Assembly (NCBI GenBank): GCA_044235425.1
Contig: JBIIHW010000023.1
Location: forward strand, 1 to 64,000
Direction: 5' to 3'
DNA from: JBJSXJ01 sp044235425
Lineage (GTDB): Bacteria > Planctomycetota > Planctomycetia > Pirellulales > Pirellulaceae
DNA length: 64,000 nt
How positions within the stretch are numbered: the first letter of the stretch is position 1; each line of letters starts with the position of its first letter. Made by a program: the position numbers and the translations under genes. Below the pieces are notes generated by a model, which saw only the letters and a list, made by a program, of their open reading frames with translations, did not search any database and had not been told where the DNA came from. Below are positions 9,994-20,093 of the stretch, piece by piece.

Positions 9994-10878
9994 ATGAATC
10001 GAGCCTCATCGCGCCGCCTGTCCGCCGGCTTTACCCTCGTCGAACTGCTCGTGGTGATCATTATCATCGCCATCCTGGCCGGCATTTTGATTCCGACCGT
10101 CAATGCCGCTCGTCGCCGCGTGCTCATCGCGCGCGTGGTGATTGAAATGAAGCAGCTGGAAACGGCTATTGAGCAGTACAAGACGGATCATGGCGGCGAC
10201 TATCCACCCGACTTCACGGACTATCCGGTGGGAGCCAATCCGAATTCCAAGTCGGTCAACGTAGCCGCTCACCTGGCTCGCGCTTACCCGCGTCACAATC
10301 GTGGCAACATCGGCAAATGGATGGTCTCACAGCCCGCCACGCAGCAGCCCGGGAATCTGGATGCGGCCGAAGCGCTGGTGTTTTGGCTGAGCATGCTGCG
10401 GAACGATGTCGTCAATCCACTCACCGATGCCGCTGGCAACACGATCACCTTGCAGCCGACCGGTGGCAAAGCCTACTTCGACTTCGATGTCACACGGCTG
10501 AAAGATCGCGACAACGACGGCTGGCCGGAATACTATCCCAAGGGCGTCGACGATGCCCCGTTCGTCTATTTTCACAACAAGACGTATGGCGGAGCGTATT
10601 ATCCCACGGCGGTCGGTGGCACCGCGATCGGCACCGCTCGCCCTTACGCCCAGACGATCACGAACAACGTCCCCGGGTTTTTTAATCCGACGAAGTTTCA
10701 GCTGCTCGCGTCGGGGCTGGACAACACGTTCGGCCTGGACACGGTGGTGAACCCACCCAACCAATACAAACTCGCTCCGTCCGCAGCCGCTCCCGAAGGA
10801 CAGAATCTGTCGAAGGCCGACTTTGACGATGTTGGTAATTTCACCGAGGGGAAAACGATTGAGGGGATGAAGCCATGA
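9994..10878 (+). CDS. Pseudopilin with N-methylation motif (GspG-like)
   Basis: Secreted prepilin-like subunit. The leader MNRASSRRLSAG is followed by FTLVELLVVIIIIAILAGILIP, with Gly at -1 and Glu at +5 as required by prepilin peptidase. The mature protein of about 280 residues is larger than classic GspG (about 140). It carries an acidic loop DRDNDGWPEYY near residue 171 that resembles a Ca-binding loop. GGAG lies nine bases before the ATG. The stop overlaps the start of the next pseudopilin in an ATGA arrangement, implying translational coupling. Prepilin peptidase itself is not in the window. Confidence 0.85.
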   Translation: MNRASSRRLSAGFTLVELLVVIIIIAILAGILIPTVNAARRRVLIARVVIEMKQLETAIEQYKTDHGGDYPPDFTDYPVGANPNSKSVNVAAHLARAYPRHNRGNIGKWMVSQPATQQPGNLDAAEALVFWLSMLRNDVVNPLTDAAGNTITLQPTGGKAYFDFDVTRLKDRDNDGWPEYYPKGVDDAPFVYFHNKTYGGAYYPTAVGGTAIGTARPYAQTITNNVPGFFNPTKFQLLASGLDNTFGLDTVVNPPNQYKLAPSAAAPEGQNLSKADFDDVGNFTEGKTIEGMKP

Positions 10879-11921
10879 TGCTACGACGTCGACGCGGCTT
10901 TACGCTTATCGAGTTACTGGTGGTGATCAGCATCATCGCGATGCTGGCTTCCGCCGCCCTGTTTGCCATGTGGGGCGTGCTCGATGAAGCCAAAGGCGAC
11001 CGCACTCGACGTCAAATCGAACGCATCGATCAAGCCCTACAGCAGCGCTGGGATGGATACTTAACGCGAGCGATTCCGCGCAACCTTCCCGTCAACATGC
11101 CGCCGGAAGCCGTCGCTCAAGTGCGCTTGAATTTGCTGCGGGATTTAATGAGAACGGAATTGCCCGATCAGCAAACCGATGTGGTGGACGATCCTGTCAC
11201 CACGACGGTTACTTATGCGATTCCAGGCAACCCACAGTACAACTACTCCGTAAAACTGCCGATTTCCTCTTTGCAACGCGGCTATCGGCGCCGCTGCCTG
11301 GCGATTCTGGGGCCTGATCCGAATAATCCAAATCGGCCGAATTACGCTAAGTGGAGTGGGGTCCATGAGAACTCGGAATGTCTTTATCTCATCCTGTCGA
11401 CCATGAATGAAGAGGGAACAAATGCTGTCCTGGATTATTTCCCACCCTCGGAGATCGGTGATGTAGATAAGGACGGCATGCCGGAGATTCTGGATGCCTG
11501 GGGAAATCCGATCGTCTTTTTACGCTGGGCACCTGGATTTTATTCGGATCGGCAAAGTCAGAATGGCGCCACCGATCCTGACCCATTTGATCCACTCAAA
11601 GTCGATCCTCGCTACCGAGACAGTGACACCACGAACGATCCCTATTTGCTTTTTCCACTTATCATGTCCGCTGGCTCAGACGGTGGCTACGACATCATTA
11701 CCGCCGGTTCCAAGAACGACCAGATGCTACAAACCGACAATGTATTCCATTACTCCATGACCGACTTTCCCTTGGGCTGGAAAAACGATCCGTATTGGCT
11801 TGGTGATCCGAGCAAGGCCAATAACCCTCTTTATCTCATCGGCACGTTGATGGATAGCAACCAGAATGGCAAGTTGGAGTATGGCGACAACATTCACAAT
11901 CATTTATTGGAAGTGAAGTAG
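10875..11921 (+). CDS. Pseudopilin, major-pseudopilin (GspG)-like
   Basis: The short leader MMLRRRRG precedes FTLIELLVVISIIAMLASAAL, a standard prepilin signal. Within the 348-residue protein the segment DVDKDGMPEILDAWGNPIVF (from about residue 196) combines an acidic loop with the DPWGNP-like motif that GspG proteins carry. A second acidic loop DSNQNGKLEYGDN lies near the C-terminus. These suggest Ca-dependent folding, as known for GspG; binding itself is inference. The gene overlaps its upstream neighbour by four bases and is followed one base later by the next pseudopilin start. Confidence 0.85.
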   Translation: MMLRRRRGFTLIELLVVISIIAMLASAALFAMWGVLDEAKGDRTRRQIERIDQALQQRWDGYLTRAIPRNLPVNMPPEAVAQVRLNLLRDLMRTELPDQQTDVVDDPVTTTVTYAIPGNPQYNYSVKLPISSLQRGYRRRCLAILGPDPNNPNRPNYAKWSGVHENSECLYLILSTMNEEGTNAVLDYFPPSEIGDVDKDGMPEILDAWGNPIVFLRWAPGFYSDRQSQNGATDPDPFDPLKVDPRYRDSDTTNDPYLLFPLIMSAGSDGGYDIITAGSKNDQMLQTDNVFHYSMTDFPLGWKNDPYWLGDPSKANNPLYLIGTLMDSNQNGKLEYGDNIHNHLLEVK

Positions 11922-11922
11922 T

Positions 11923-13224
11923 ATGAGTCGCATGGTGGAGGCGCGAGAACCGACGGTAAAGGAAGTGGCGCCGGCCCGAAGTGAAGCTGATCGCGCTCGT
12001 GACGCTCGGCGCATCCTCATCGCCCGCGGCCTGCGGCGTCCCTCCGGTGTGACGCTCATTGAACTGTTGTTCGTCATCGCGCTGATGGTGCTCCTGCTAT
12101 CGATCGCGATTCCTCTGCTGAACATGAACTTCCGCGACAAGAAGCTGCGGGAGACTGCCCGGCAACTCAACGCCCAATTTGCTTCCGCCAAAGCACTCGC
12201 CGCGTCCCGCAATCGTCCGGTCGGTGTCTGGTTTGAACGGCCGCAGGATCGACTGAACGAATGCGTGCAGGTCTATCTGGCCGAAGTGCCGTTGCCCTAC
12301 ACCGGCGACCTGCTCGACGCACGCGCCTATGTGCGGTTCGAGGCGAGTGCGCCGATTGGAAGTACGACCGTCAATGGTCGTTTTCGGTTGGTGTTCGATG
12401 CGATGGGCAAATGCGCCAATCTGACGAACAGTCGCACGCTGGTGAAATTAAACGAACGCGTTTACATCCGCTTTGGCTATCGCGGACCGCTCTTTCCCGT
12501 GACACGCCTAGCGACCGTCGCCAATGGTGCTCCGGTGACCGACGTGTTTTTGCTGGAGACGGATGGTTATCCGTTGCCATTAGGATTTTATTTGCCATTC
12601 AATCCCTATTCCACGAATCCACTAAGTGATAAGAGTTGGGGCGCGAGCAATAACACGAATCCGCTGTATGCGGGACAAGCTGGAGGCCAAGGCGTTCCAC
12701 CCAATATGGTACCGCCTGCCGATTGTCGGGACACGCCGGTGGGACTGCCATTCCAGCTCTATTTATCCCCGCGCAAGTTGTCGCTGCAGCCGCTTGATGT
12801 GACGGCGGGAGTGGCGATTGATTTAGCCTATTCGGGGATTGGTCCTTTGGGCACGGAATTTGACGCTTGGCGAATGAACAATCAGGTGCCCGACAACAGT
12901 GCGGTGGTGCTGATGTTTTCACCGAGTGGTCAAGTGGATCGCTTGTATGCGGGTGGCGCGGCGGTGATTCCAACCTCGACGATGCATTTTCTGGTGGGAG
13001 CGAATGACCAGGTGCAGCCGTTGCCGGCGAACACACCTTCGCCAACGGCGAATCCGCAGCAAAATGACGCCAACATTCAGAATGGTTTGGCGCTCTGGGT
13101 CTCGGTGGGGCCGGTCAATGGAAATGTGACGACCGCTGAAAACTATTTCAATTCGGCCAGTCCGACGCTGGATATATGTCGTCAGTTTGCGCGTTCGGCG
13201 CAGACGAAAGGAGGCGGCCCATGA
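11923..13224 (+). CDS. Pseudopilin, GspH-like, with long leader
   Basis: Prepilin-like subunit of 433 residues. The leader is unusually long (about 42 residues, rich in Arg/Glu/Ala) before the cleavage motif PSG/VTLIELLFVIALMVLLLSIAI, which keeps the Gly and the Glu at +5. The pattern RETARQLNAQFASAKALAASRNRPVGVWF just after the membrane helix is typical of GspH/FimT-type minor pseudopilins. The large C-terminal part (from about residue 120) is not recognised. The stop overlaps the ATG of the next gene as ATGA. It belongs to the same translationally coupled series. Confidence 0.82.
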   Translation: MSRMVEAREPTVKEVAPARSEADRARDARRILIARGLRRPSGVTLIELLFVIALMVLLLSIAIPLLNMNFRDKKLRETARQLNAQFASAKALAASRNRPVGVWFERPQDRLNECVQVYLAEVPLPYTGDLLDARAYVRFEASAPIGSTTVNGRFRLVFDAMGKCANLTNSRTLVKLNERVYIRFGYRGPLFPVTRLATVANGAPVTDVFLLETDGYPLPLGFYLPFNPYSTNPLSDKSWGASNNTNPLYAGQAGGQGVPPNMVPPADCRDTPVGLPFQLYLSPRKLSLQPLDVTAGVAIDLAYSGIGPLGTEFDAWRMNNQVPDNSAVVLMFSPSGQVDRLYAGGAAVIPTSTMHFLVGANDQVQPLPANTPSPTANPQQNDANIQNGLALWVSVGPVNGNVTTAENYFNSASPTLDICRQFARSAQTKGGGP

Positions 13225-14492
13225 GTGGAGCACTCGAACTCATTCGTACTCGGCACGACACGGCCCGCGTCCTCGATGGGAACCTGCGGCAAGCTGGGCG
13301 AGCGGAGGCAGGGCGGTCGGCTGCTCAGCGTCGCGGGATCAGCTTGATGGAGGTGATCTTCGCGCTGGGGATCATCATTGTGGGATTGGTGGGAGTGGCG
13401 GTTTTGATTCCGGTGGCGGGCAAGCTGGCCAACGATGGCACGACAGCGGATCGAGCTGCGCGCGAGGGTTTAAATGCCATTCGCGAGATGGAAGTGCGCG
13501 GGATGGCCAGGCCGATGAATTGGATCCACCTGGCCGACGGTCTGGACAACGATGGAAATGGCACGGTGGATGAGCCAACAGCCACGGAGTTTATTACGGG
13601 AAGTGTCCCGCCGCTGACCGGTTTCTGTCTAGACCCACGTTTCGTGGCCACGAACCGCAACCTGATTCTCGGAAATAGCAGCGGTGGGCCGATGAATCCG
13701 GACCCACGTTTTTTTCCCTATGTGGATTTAAGCAGTGAGTCGCCGGCGGGGCAGTTGCGGATGCGGCGCATCACGCTGCTCGATACGACCCAAAATCCGC
13801 CGCTGATGTCGCAGTTGATGGCGAATGATTTATTCACGGCTCAAGATGACTTGGTCACGACGATCCCCGGCGTGGACAACAATTTGTCACCGACGTTGCC
13901 GCCGCAGCAGCACTACGGAGACATCGGCGACAAGCGGCAGTCGGAGGGACGTATTTCGTGGCTGGCGACTTTCGCGCCGGCCAACGATGGCGATTACGCA
14001 CAAGATGTTTATCTGATGTCGGTGGTCGTCTTTTTGAATCGCGATGCGGCGATGCTGCTCGATGGAGTCTCGGAGCGGGTGGCGACGATCCCGCACACCG
14101 CGCAGTACACGGGCTTTCAGGGTGGCGGAGTGACCGGTGGCGACGTGTCGCTCATGGTGCGTAATCAGCGACCAGCTACAGATCTGGAGCTGAAGCGCGG
14201 GCAATGGGTAGTGCTGGCACGGAACAGTGGCGCGATGAGCAACAACGGGCCGGTGTTCACCGGTCCCATTTTCCGCTGGTACAAGGTGATGGAAGTCGAC
14301 CCCAGCGTGACGGATTCGAAGGAATTGTCTGGAAATCCACCGTCTGGGACGACCATTCGGCACGCCACGCTCTATGGCCCCGACTGGGTTCCTGATGTGA
14401 ACTTCCCGACGCTCGTCTACATCGTTCCCGATGTGATCGCGGTGTATGAGAAGCAGATACGACTGGAAAATACCTCGCTGTGGACTCCATAG
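13221..14492 (+). CDS. Pseudopilin, GspI/PilV-like, with long leader
   Basis: Minor pseudopilin-like protein. The chosen ATG overlaps the previous stop and has AAAGGAGG about seven bases upstream, which decides it against a start 45 bases earlier. A 39-residue leader precedes RRG/ISLMEVIFALGIIIVGLVGVAVL, in which SLMEVIFAL is close to the GspI/PilV consensus TLLEVLVAL. An acidic loop DGLDNDGNGTVDEP near residue 105 resembles the loops in the neighbouring pseudopilins. The rest of the 423 residues is not recognised. The next gene, encoding the giant GspK-like protein, begins 50 bases downstream. Confidence 0.82.
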   Translation: MSGALELIRTRHDTARVLDGNLRQAGRAEAGRSAAQRRGISLMEVIFALGIIIVGLVGVAVLIPVAGKLANDGTTADRAAREGLNAIREMEVRGMARPMNWIHLADGLDNDGNGTVDEPTATEFITGSVPPLTGFCLDPRFVATNRNLILGNSSGGPMNPDPRFFPYVDLSSESPAGQLRMRRITLLDTTQNPPLMSQLMANDLFTAQDDLVTTIPGVDNNLSPTLPPQQHYGDIGDKRQSEGRISWLATFAPANDGDYAQDVYLMSVVVFLNRDAAMLLDGVSERVATIPHTAQYTGFQGGGVTGGDVSLMVRNQRPATDLELKRGQWVVLARNSGAMSNNGPVFTGPIFRWYKVMEVDPSVTDSKELSGNPPSGTTIRHATLYGPDWVPDVNFPTLVYIVPDVIAVYEKQIRLENTSLWTP

Positions 14493-14542
14493 CGTCAGGC
14501 GGAAACTCAGGCTGAAAAAAGTCGAGAGAGGGAGGACAGGCG

Positions 14543-17500
14543 ATGAGCCAACGTAAATCGCGCGGTAATCGCAAGCTAAGTCGTAGTCGTCCGCATGGCC
14601 GAAGATCAACTCGACCCCGTCTGGAAGATCGTCGCGGTGTGGTGCTGCTGATTGTGATCAGTCTGCTGATGCTGTTCTCACTGGTCGCGGTGACGTTCGC
14701 GATTGTGGCGGGACAGTTCAAGCATGCTGCGGTAGCGAGCGCGAAGGCGGAGCTGGTGGGTGATCCGCCCAAAAAAGATCTCGACACCGTCATGTATGCG
14801 CTGCTGCGCGACACCACGTCGCGGACCTCGATTCAGGGCCACAGTTTGCTCAAGGATTTGTATGACACCAATGATGGCACGATTGGTCAGGTGGCGGGCG
14901 CGGCGATCACAGCGGGCGGTTCGTTCACTCGCATTAACTCCAATTCAACCTCGCTGGCACTCACGGATCACGCTTACAACGGCTGCGTGATCACCTTCAC
15001 CACGGGAGCAGCCAAGGGGTTCAGTTCGCGCGTGGTGGGTTATACGGCACCGGCGGCGGCGGGTGGCCTGGGGTCGATTTTGATTGAATCGACGGATGGC
15101 GAGAACACTCTGTTACCGACTCCGTCAGTGGGCGATTTTTTCTTGATCAATGGCCGCGCGTTTAACGGCACGGGGTTTGGGTATGATCCGAATCCTGGTG
15201 CTGGCAAGATTCCGGGCATTGAGCTGATGGACACGACCAATGGCGGTGCGAGCCTGGATGCCAATGGCAATCCTCCGCCCGTCGCGCTCCTGCCACACTT
15301 TGCGGGTTATCAGTTCCCGACGACGCAGCCGGTCGATCAAGGCGGAGCGGACGAGTCGTGGGATGCGCCTGATTTAAACAACATGATTTTGGCGATGGTG
15401 CCCGCGGCGGCGCGGACCTCAAGTGAGATTTTGCCAAGCTTTCATCGTCCGGACTTGATTGGTTTTTGGTTCAAGTGGCTCCGTGGCAACGCGCTGCAGA
15501 ATCTATCGACCACGGATGCTGCGAATGCGTTCCGGTTTCCCTTTGGTGTCGATGGAGTGCCAGGCTCGGGAGATGAACAGATTCCCAACAGCGTGGCGCA
15601 GCAGATTGTGAGTTTAAAGCGGCAGTTTATTTTCCGACCTCTGGCGGAAGATCATCCGAATTTTACAGGCAGCAATCCGGGCTTCGACGTTTTGATGGGC
15701 GCGCAGCTGAATGCGCCCGACATCCATGGTGTGTGGCCGCTGCCCAATCCATTGCCACCGGATGCTCGGATCGACATGTATGATGTGGACAATGACAATG
15801 ATGGAGTTCCGGACAGCGTCTGGATTGACCCGGGACTGCCGCTCGTCACGTCTCCGAATGGTCGTCAGTACAAGAAGTTGGTGGCGGTGCTGGTGAAGGA
15901 TCTGGACGGCCGCATTAATTTGAATACGGCCGAGGGTACGCGCGATGCTAATCGCATTGCGAATTTCTGGCAGGCCAGGGCCAACACGTCGCAGTTACAG
16001 CAATTTACGCTGAGTAACTATCTGACTTCGGCGCCGGCCAAACCACTACCATTTCAGGGACAGGGATATGGTCCCGCGGAGCTGATGTTCGCTCACTTGT
16101 TCAGCTCCATAGGCTTCGATCCCACGAATGTCTCACCTGCAAACATCTCCGAATTCACCTCGCTGTTGACGGGACGTTATGCATCAAACTTCACTGCGAA
16201 TCAAATTCCGATCGACAATCGTCCGGGCCTTCCCGGAATCGATGATTTCGCCAGTGCGGTTAAGAATCTTTGGTTTCCTCCCGTGACGTCTAACAACCAG
16301 TATTTTTCCAATTATCGTTCCTCCGTAGATCCTTATGGTGTGCGGATGATCTTCTTGGACTTGGATGGCCGACCAGGGACGATTCAGTCGCCTGATGTGA
16401 CGGACGTACCATTGGGGCAACTGGCAGCGAATGCCTATGAAAATGTTGATGATCCGTACGAGATTAATCCGGTTGTGCATCGCAACGATGATCGCTGGTA
16501 TGTGGCGGCGGAGCTGGAGCGGTTGCTGCGATGGAACGACGTGGATGCGACCGCATTACCCGATCGTCTACGTCGTTTAGCGCCCACTTTGTTCAGTGAC
16601 CCGCAAGTGCGCAACTTGGTGACGACGCATAGCATGCACCTGCCAGTGCCAAAAACGGTCTTGCCACCGGAACTACGAGCGGCGAGCAGCACGCTGGTTC
16701 CACTCAATTACAAGAATCGTCCGCTGAGTATCGTCGACCTTTATCGACTGAAGCTGGCGGCCAATCTGCCGGCGTCACAGATCGATGCGGAGCTCGATAA
16801 GATCTTGCCATTTGAGATGCGGCACGGGCAGCTGTTTAACGTCAACCGAGTGTTTGGAAATGGCCGGGATGACCGAGTGAATGCTGTCAGTGGGAATGGT
16901 GTCGTGGATGACATCAACGAGGCGACGAATCTAGCATCTCCCGAGAGGATCTGGCCAGCTGCCGATAACACCACATACCCCCCCACCGTCGGTCATTTCG
17001 CAACGAATATTCCGACGTTTCCCGCTACCGCGACTTTCGGTGATTATCGTAATGACGTGCCTTTACCGCCTGGAGCTGCGAGCCTGCCGGCTGGCGTTGT
17101 GAGGGATCCTCGTCTGATTTTCGCTCGACATCTTTACTGCTTGGCTTGGCTGTTGGTGGACTACAACTATCAGCAGCCGCCCCTGGGCAACAAGAATCTG
17201 ACGCCCGCGGAGCAGCAGCAGTTGACCGCTCGGCAACTCGCGCAGTGGGCCGTGAACGTCGTCGACTTTCGCGACCCGGATGCGGCCAATACGGGCTTTG
17301 AATATGCAGTGAATCCGTTTCAGGGTTGGAATGTGGATGGCAATGTAGCGACGGCCAATCCGGGTGAAGGACTGCGCGGTGTGGTATGGGGTGTCGAAGC
17401 ACCAGAACTGATCATCACCGAAACCTTTGCCACTCATAATCGCGGTGTTCGTGACACCGACTATGAGGCTCCGAATGCCAAGAAGCGTGCGACCAACAAC

Positions 17501-20083
17501 AATCAGACAGACGACGACCTGGATCAGTTCCGCCAACCGCAAGGCAGCCTATTTGTGGAATTGCACTGCGTTAGCGCGGCCAACGGCAATTCGATGGCGG
17601 CGGCACCGGAGCTGAGTAATTTTGGAACCTACAAGCTGGACCTGGGGCGCATGGCGCCAGCGCGGTCGATTGGCAATGCGAATCTAGCTCACCCAGTCTG
17701 GCGAATCGTGGTGACGAAAACCTTGGCTAAGGATCAGGCGATCTCGGATTTAAATCGCAAGATCAATGACCCGTATGTCTACAACTTCGATCCACGGGCT
17801 CCGATTGATCGTCTGGTGTCGAATGCGCCAGGTAACATCACTCATCAGGCGACCGAACGAATCATCTGGTTTGCGCCGCAAGATCCCACCGGATATCCCG
17901 AACAGAACCAGGTTTTTTACGGACGATCGGGCCAGTTCGTGAATCCGTTGCCGGTCATCGTTTCGAACCAAACATTTTCCAATCTCGAATTGACACCCGG
18001 TAGCTATGCGGTGATCGGGCCGCGACCGCAGACGAGTTTCGGTTCCTTAAAACTCGGCACAGACGGCGATGCGATGACCTATGAACCAGTCCCCGAGCAG
18101 ATCTCGCTCAATCCGACGACGTTGGCGATTGGTTTTGGTGGAGCATATGGCAATGGCTATCCGCCGGTCGAAGGTAATGGACCTCCGGTGCCGAATCAGA
18201 TTCGTATACCGCGGGGATTGATTTGTGCCGCGAAGCCTCCGGCTGGTTGGACGAACACCGCTCGACAAATTGGCATCAATGTCTCCGAGCCGCTTCCCCA
18301 GTCGGGACAGTATTACGCGGAGCCGAATCCGACGAACGATGGGCGTCTTCCGTTCGATGCGTATGCCGACATTACCCAGGGATTTGATCCAGTAGCAAAT
18401 TTTGTTCCTGATGCTCCGTTTGATGATCAGCTCAACATCATCGGTGGTGGCACGGGCAACAACGGCAGTGACGTTTCCACTCGCACCATCATCGCTCACC
18501 GCAGCCTGTTTTTGCAGCGGCTCGCGAACCCTTTATTGCCGTGGAATCCCGATCCGACCGATCCTGAAATGAGTGGCTTCTGGGACGCCAGCCTCATGGT
18601 CAATCCTTACTTGACGGTTGACTTCAGCGATGTCGATCTGCATGTGTTCAGCGGCGAGGAAGACACGACGCAGACGGTGATGATTAACAATCAGCCGGAG
18701 CCGATCGATCCTAGTGATCCCGATACGTCGCTCGACAAATTCGACAAGGACAACGGGTTCATCTATGCCACGCGGGAGCGCGGTGCAGTTCTGGGCGGGA
18801 ATACGCCGGTCGCCACGAGTCCTCAGAACACGCTGCTCTTCCCACCCTGGACGGCGCGACGAGATAACGCCAATCAGATCGCCGGCATGGGGGATTACAA
18901 CTTCCCACAGCGAGTTTTCCCTCACACACTCGGTTATCTGAACTGGATGATCTCGCCGACCTTGAATATGCCGGTGCAGGCCTACGTGGGTGCCTTACCG
19001 ATCAATTCTCCGCATCGCTTCCCGTGGTTCACGATGAGCAATCGGCCGTTCGCGAATCCGTATGAACTGCTGCTCGTTCCGGGCAGTGCACCGTCTCGCT
19101 TGCTCGCGGAGTTCAGTCAGTACTCGGTGCCACAAAACAATAATGGACCGCCCCAGGCGCGAGGAATGTATCTGGAAGTGGCCGAAGGATATCAACACCT
19201 GCTGAATTTCTTCCATGCCTTCCAAGGCTCGGCCCCCGCAACTCAAGGTCAGCCAGGCGCCTCGCAGCAGCTCGTGCGACTCTTCGATTTCATCGAAACC
19301 CCGTCGCCCTATGCGGGTGCCGAGCGGTGGTATCCAGCGACCGCCTTCTTCAACCAGCCGGACGCTAAAACTTTTCGTCCACCGTTCAATTACTTGTCCC
19401 GTTTCCGCGATCCCGGACGCATCAACATCAACACGATCTCCGACCCACGGGAATTTCAAGCGCTCACCGCGATGTTCCAGCACTACAACAACATCAACGG
19501 TTCGCCCAGTCTGTTTGACCGGTTTGTAGAAAGTCGGCGTGGCTACAGTGCCAATGAGTACAACGACTATCCGACGATCTTTGCCAATCCAGTGCGGACG
19601 GCGATGAGTGCCGATTTGATGCCGGATGTCAGGCAGATGCGGAAACGCAACGCTGTGGAAGCAACCTTGCTGCGTCCCGATCCGCTCACACTCAACGGCA
19701 ATCAGCCACAGCCGCTGTTCGACTTCTTCAACATGGATCCCGATCAGCCCAGCGATCCCGCGAACGACTTGGCATTTGAAACCCATCGTAATCCTTACTT
19801 CCGCTATCGCGGACTGGCTCGACTCAGCAATCTCGTCTCGACCAACTCCAACGTCTACGCCATGTGGCTCACCATGGGCTACTTCGAAGTTGAACCGCAT
19901 GGAGTGGTTGATGCGGGCCATCCTGATGGCATGCGGCTGGGGCGCGAAATCGGCTTGGATGTAGGAACTGCAGAACGCCATCGAGCGTTTTATCTGATCG
20001 ATCGGTCGGTACCCGTCGGATTCCAGCAGGGCTTCGACCACAACGTTGATCGGGCGATCATGGTACGCCGCTTTCTGGAATGA
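14543..20083 (+). CDS. Giant GspK-like pseudopilin-associated protein
   Basis: A 1846-residue protein. After about 32 basic residues comes RRG/VVLLIVISLLMLFSLVAVTFAIVAGQ, a prepilin-like signal lacking Glu at +5, as is normal for the tip pseudopilin GspK. Two segments resemble the GspK phrase INLNTA: DLDGRINLNTAEG near residue 455 and DPGRININTISDP near 1625. An acidic loop DVDNDNDGVPDSVW lies near 413. GspK proteins are normally about 300 residues, so this one is roughly six times larger. The added sequence is rich in Asn, Pro and Asp and probably extracellular. GGGAGG lies seven bases before the ATG. Its place after four pseudopilin genes fits the H-I-(J)-K order of secretion operons. The exact role is unknown; a tip adhesin is a reasonable guess. 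Confidence 0.75.
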   Translation: MSQRKSRGNRKLSRSRPHGRRSTRPRLEDRRGVVLLIVISLLMLFSLVAVTFAIVAGQFKHAAVASAKAELVGDPPKKDLDTVMYALLRDTTSRTSIQGHSLLKDLYDTNDGTIGQVAGAAITAGGSFTRINSNSTSLALTDHAYNGCVITFTTGAAKGFSSRVVGYTAPAAAGGLGSILIESTDGENTLLPTPSVGDFFLINGRAFNGTGFGYDPNPGAGKIPGIELMDTTNGGASLDANGNPPPVALLPHFAGYQFPTTQPVDQGGADESWDAPDLNNMILAMVPAAARTSSEILPSFHRPDLIGFWFKWLRGNALQNLSTTDAANAFRFPFGVDGVPGSGDEQIPNSVAQQIVSLKRQFIFRPLAEDHPNFTGSNPGFDVLMGAQLNAPDIHGVWPLPNPLPPDARIDMYDVDNDNDGVPDSVWIDPGLPLVTSPNGRQYKKLVAVLVKDLDGRINLNTAEGTRDANRIANFWQARANTSQLQQFTLSNYLTSAPAKPLPFQGQGYGPAELMFAHLFSSIGFDPTNVSPANISEFTSLLTGRYASNFTANQIPIDNRPGLPGIDDFASAVKNLWFPPVTSNNQYFSNYRSSVDPYGVRMIFLDLDGRPGTIQSPDVTDVPLGQLAANAYENVDDPYEINPVVHRNDDRWYVAAELERLLRWNDVDATALPDRLRRLAPTLFSDPQVRNLVTTHSMHLPVPKTVLPPELRAASSTLVPLNYKNRPLSIVDLYRLKLAANLPASQIDAELDKILPFEMRHGQLFNVNRVFGNGRDDRVNAVSGNGVVDDINEATNLASPERIWPAADNTTYPPTVGHFATNIPTFPATATFGDYRNDVPLPPGAASLPAGVVRDPRLIFARHLYCLAWLLVDYNYQQPPLGNKNLTPAEQQQLTARQLAQWAVNVVDFRDPDAANTGFEYAVNPFQGWNVDGNVATANPGEGLRGVVWGVEAPELIITETFATHNRGVRDTDYEAPNAKKRATNNNQTDDDLDQFRQPQGSLFVELHCVSAANGNSMAAAPELSNFGTYKLDLGRMAPARSIGNANLAHPVWRIVVTKTLAKDQAISDLNRKINDPYVYNFDPRAPIDRLVSNAPGNITHQATERIIWFAPQDPTGYPEQNQVFYGRSGQFVNPLPVIVSNQTFSNLELTPGSYAVIGPRPQTSFGSLKLGTDGDAMTYEPVPEQISLNPTTLAIGFGGAYGNGYPPVEGNGPPVPNQIRIPRGLICAAKPPAGWTNTARQIGINVSEPLPQSGQYYAEPNPTNDGRLPFDAYADITQGFDPVANFVPDAPFDDQLNIIGGGTGNNGSDVSTRTIIAHRSLFLQRLANPLLPWNPDPTDPEMSGFWDASLMVNPYLTVDFSDVDLHVFSGEEDTTQTVMINNQPEPIDPSDPDTSLDKFDKDNGFIYATRERGAVLGGNTPVATSPQNTLLFPPWTARRDNANQIAGMGDYNFPQRVFPHTLGYLNWMISPTLNMPVQAYVGALPINSPHRFPWFTMSNRPFANPYELLLVPGSAPSRLLAEFSQYSVPQNNNGPPQARGMYLEVAEGYQHLLNFFHAFQGSAPATQGQPGASQQLVRLFDFIETPSPYAGAERWYPATAFFNQPDAKTFRPPFNYLSRFRDPGRININTISDPREFQALTAMFQHYNNINGSPSLFDRFVESRRGYSANEYNDYPTIFANPVRTAMSADLMPDVRQMRKRNAVEATLLRPDPLTLNGNQPQPLFDFFNMDPDQPSDPANDLAFETHRNPYFRYRGLARLSNLVSTNSNVYAMWLTMGYFEVEPHGVVDAGHPDGMRLGREIGLDVGTAERHRAFYLIDRSVPVGFQQGFDHNVDRAIMVRRFLE

Positions 20084-20093
20084 GCGAGCGGCG

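Noticed and set aside
18995..20041. Minus-strand open frame of 348 codons
   Set aside because: Lies fully inside the giant GspK-like gene, has no recognisable motif, and its composition is that expected from antisense of a GC-rich gene.
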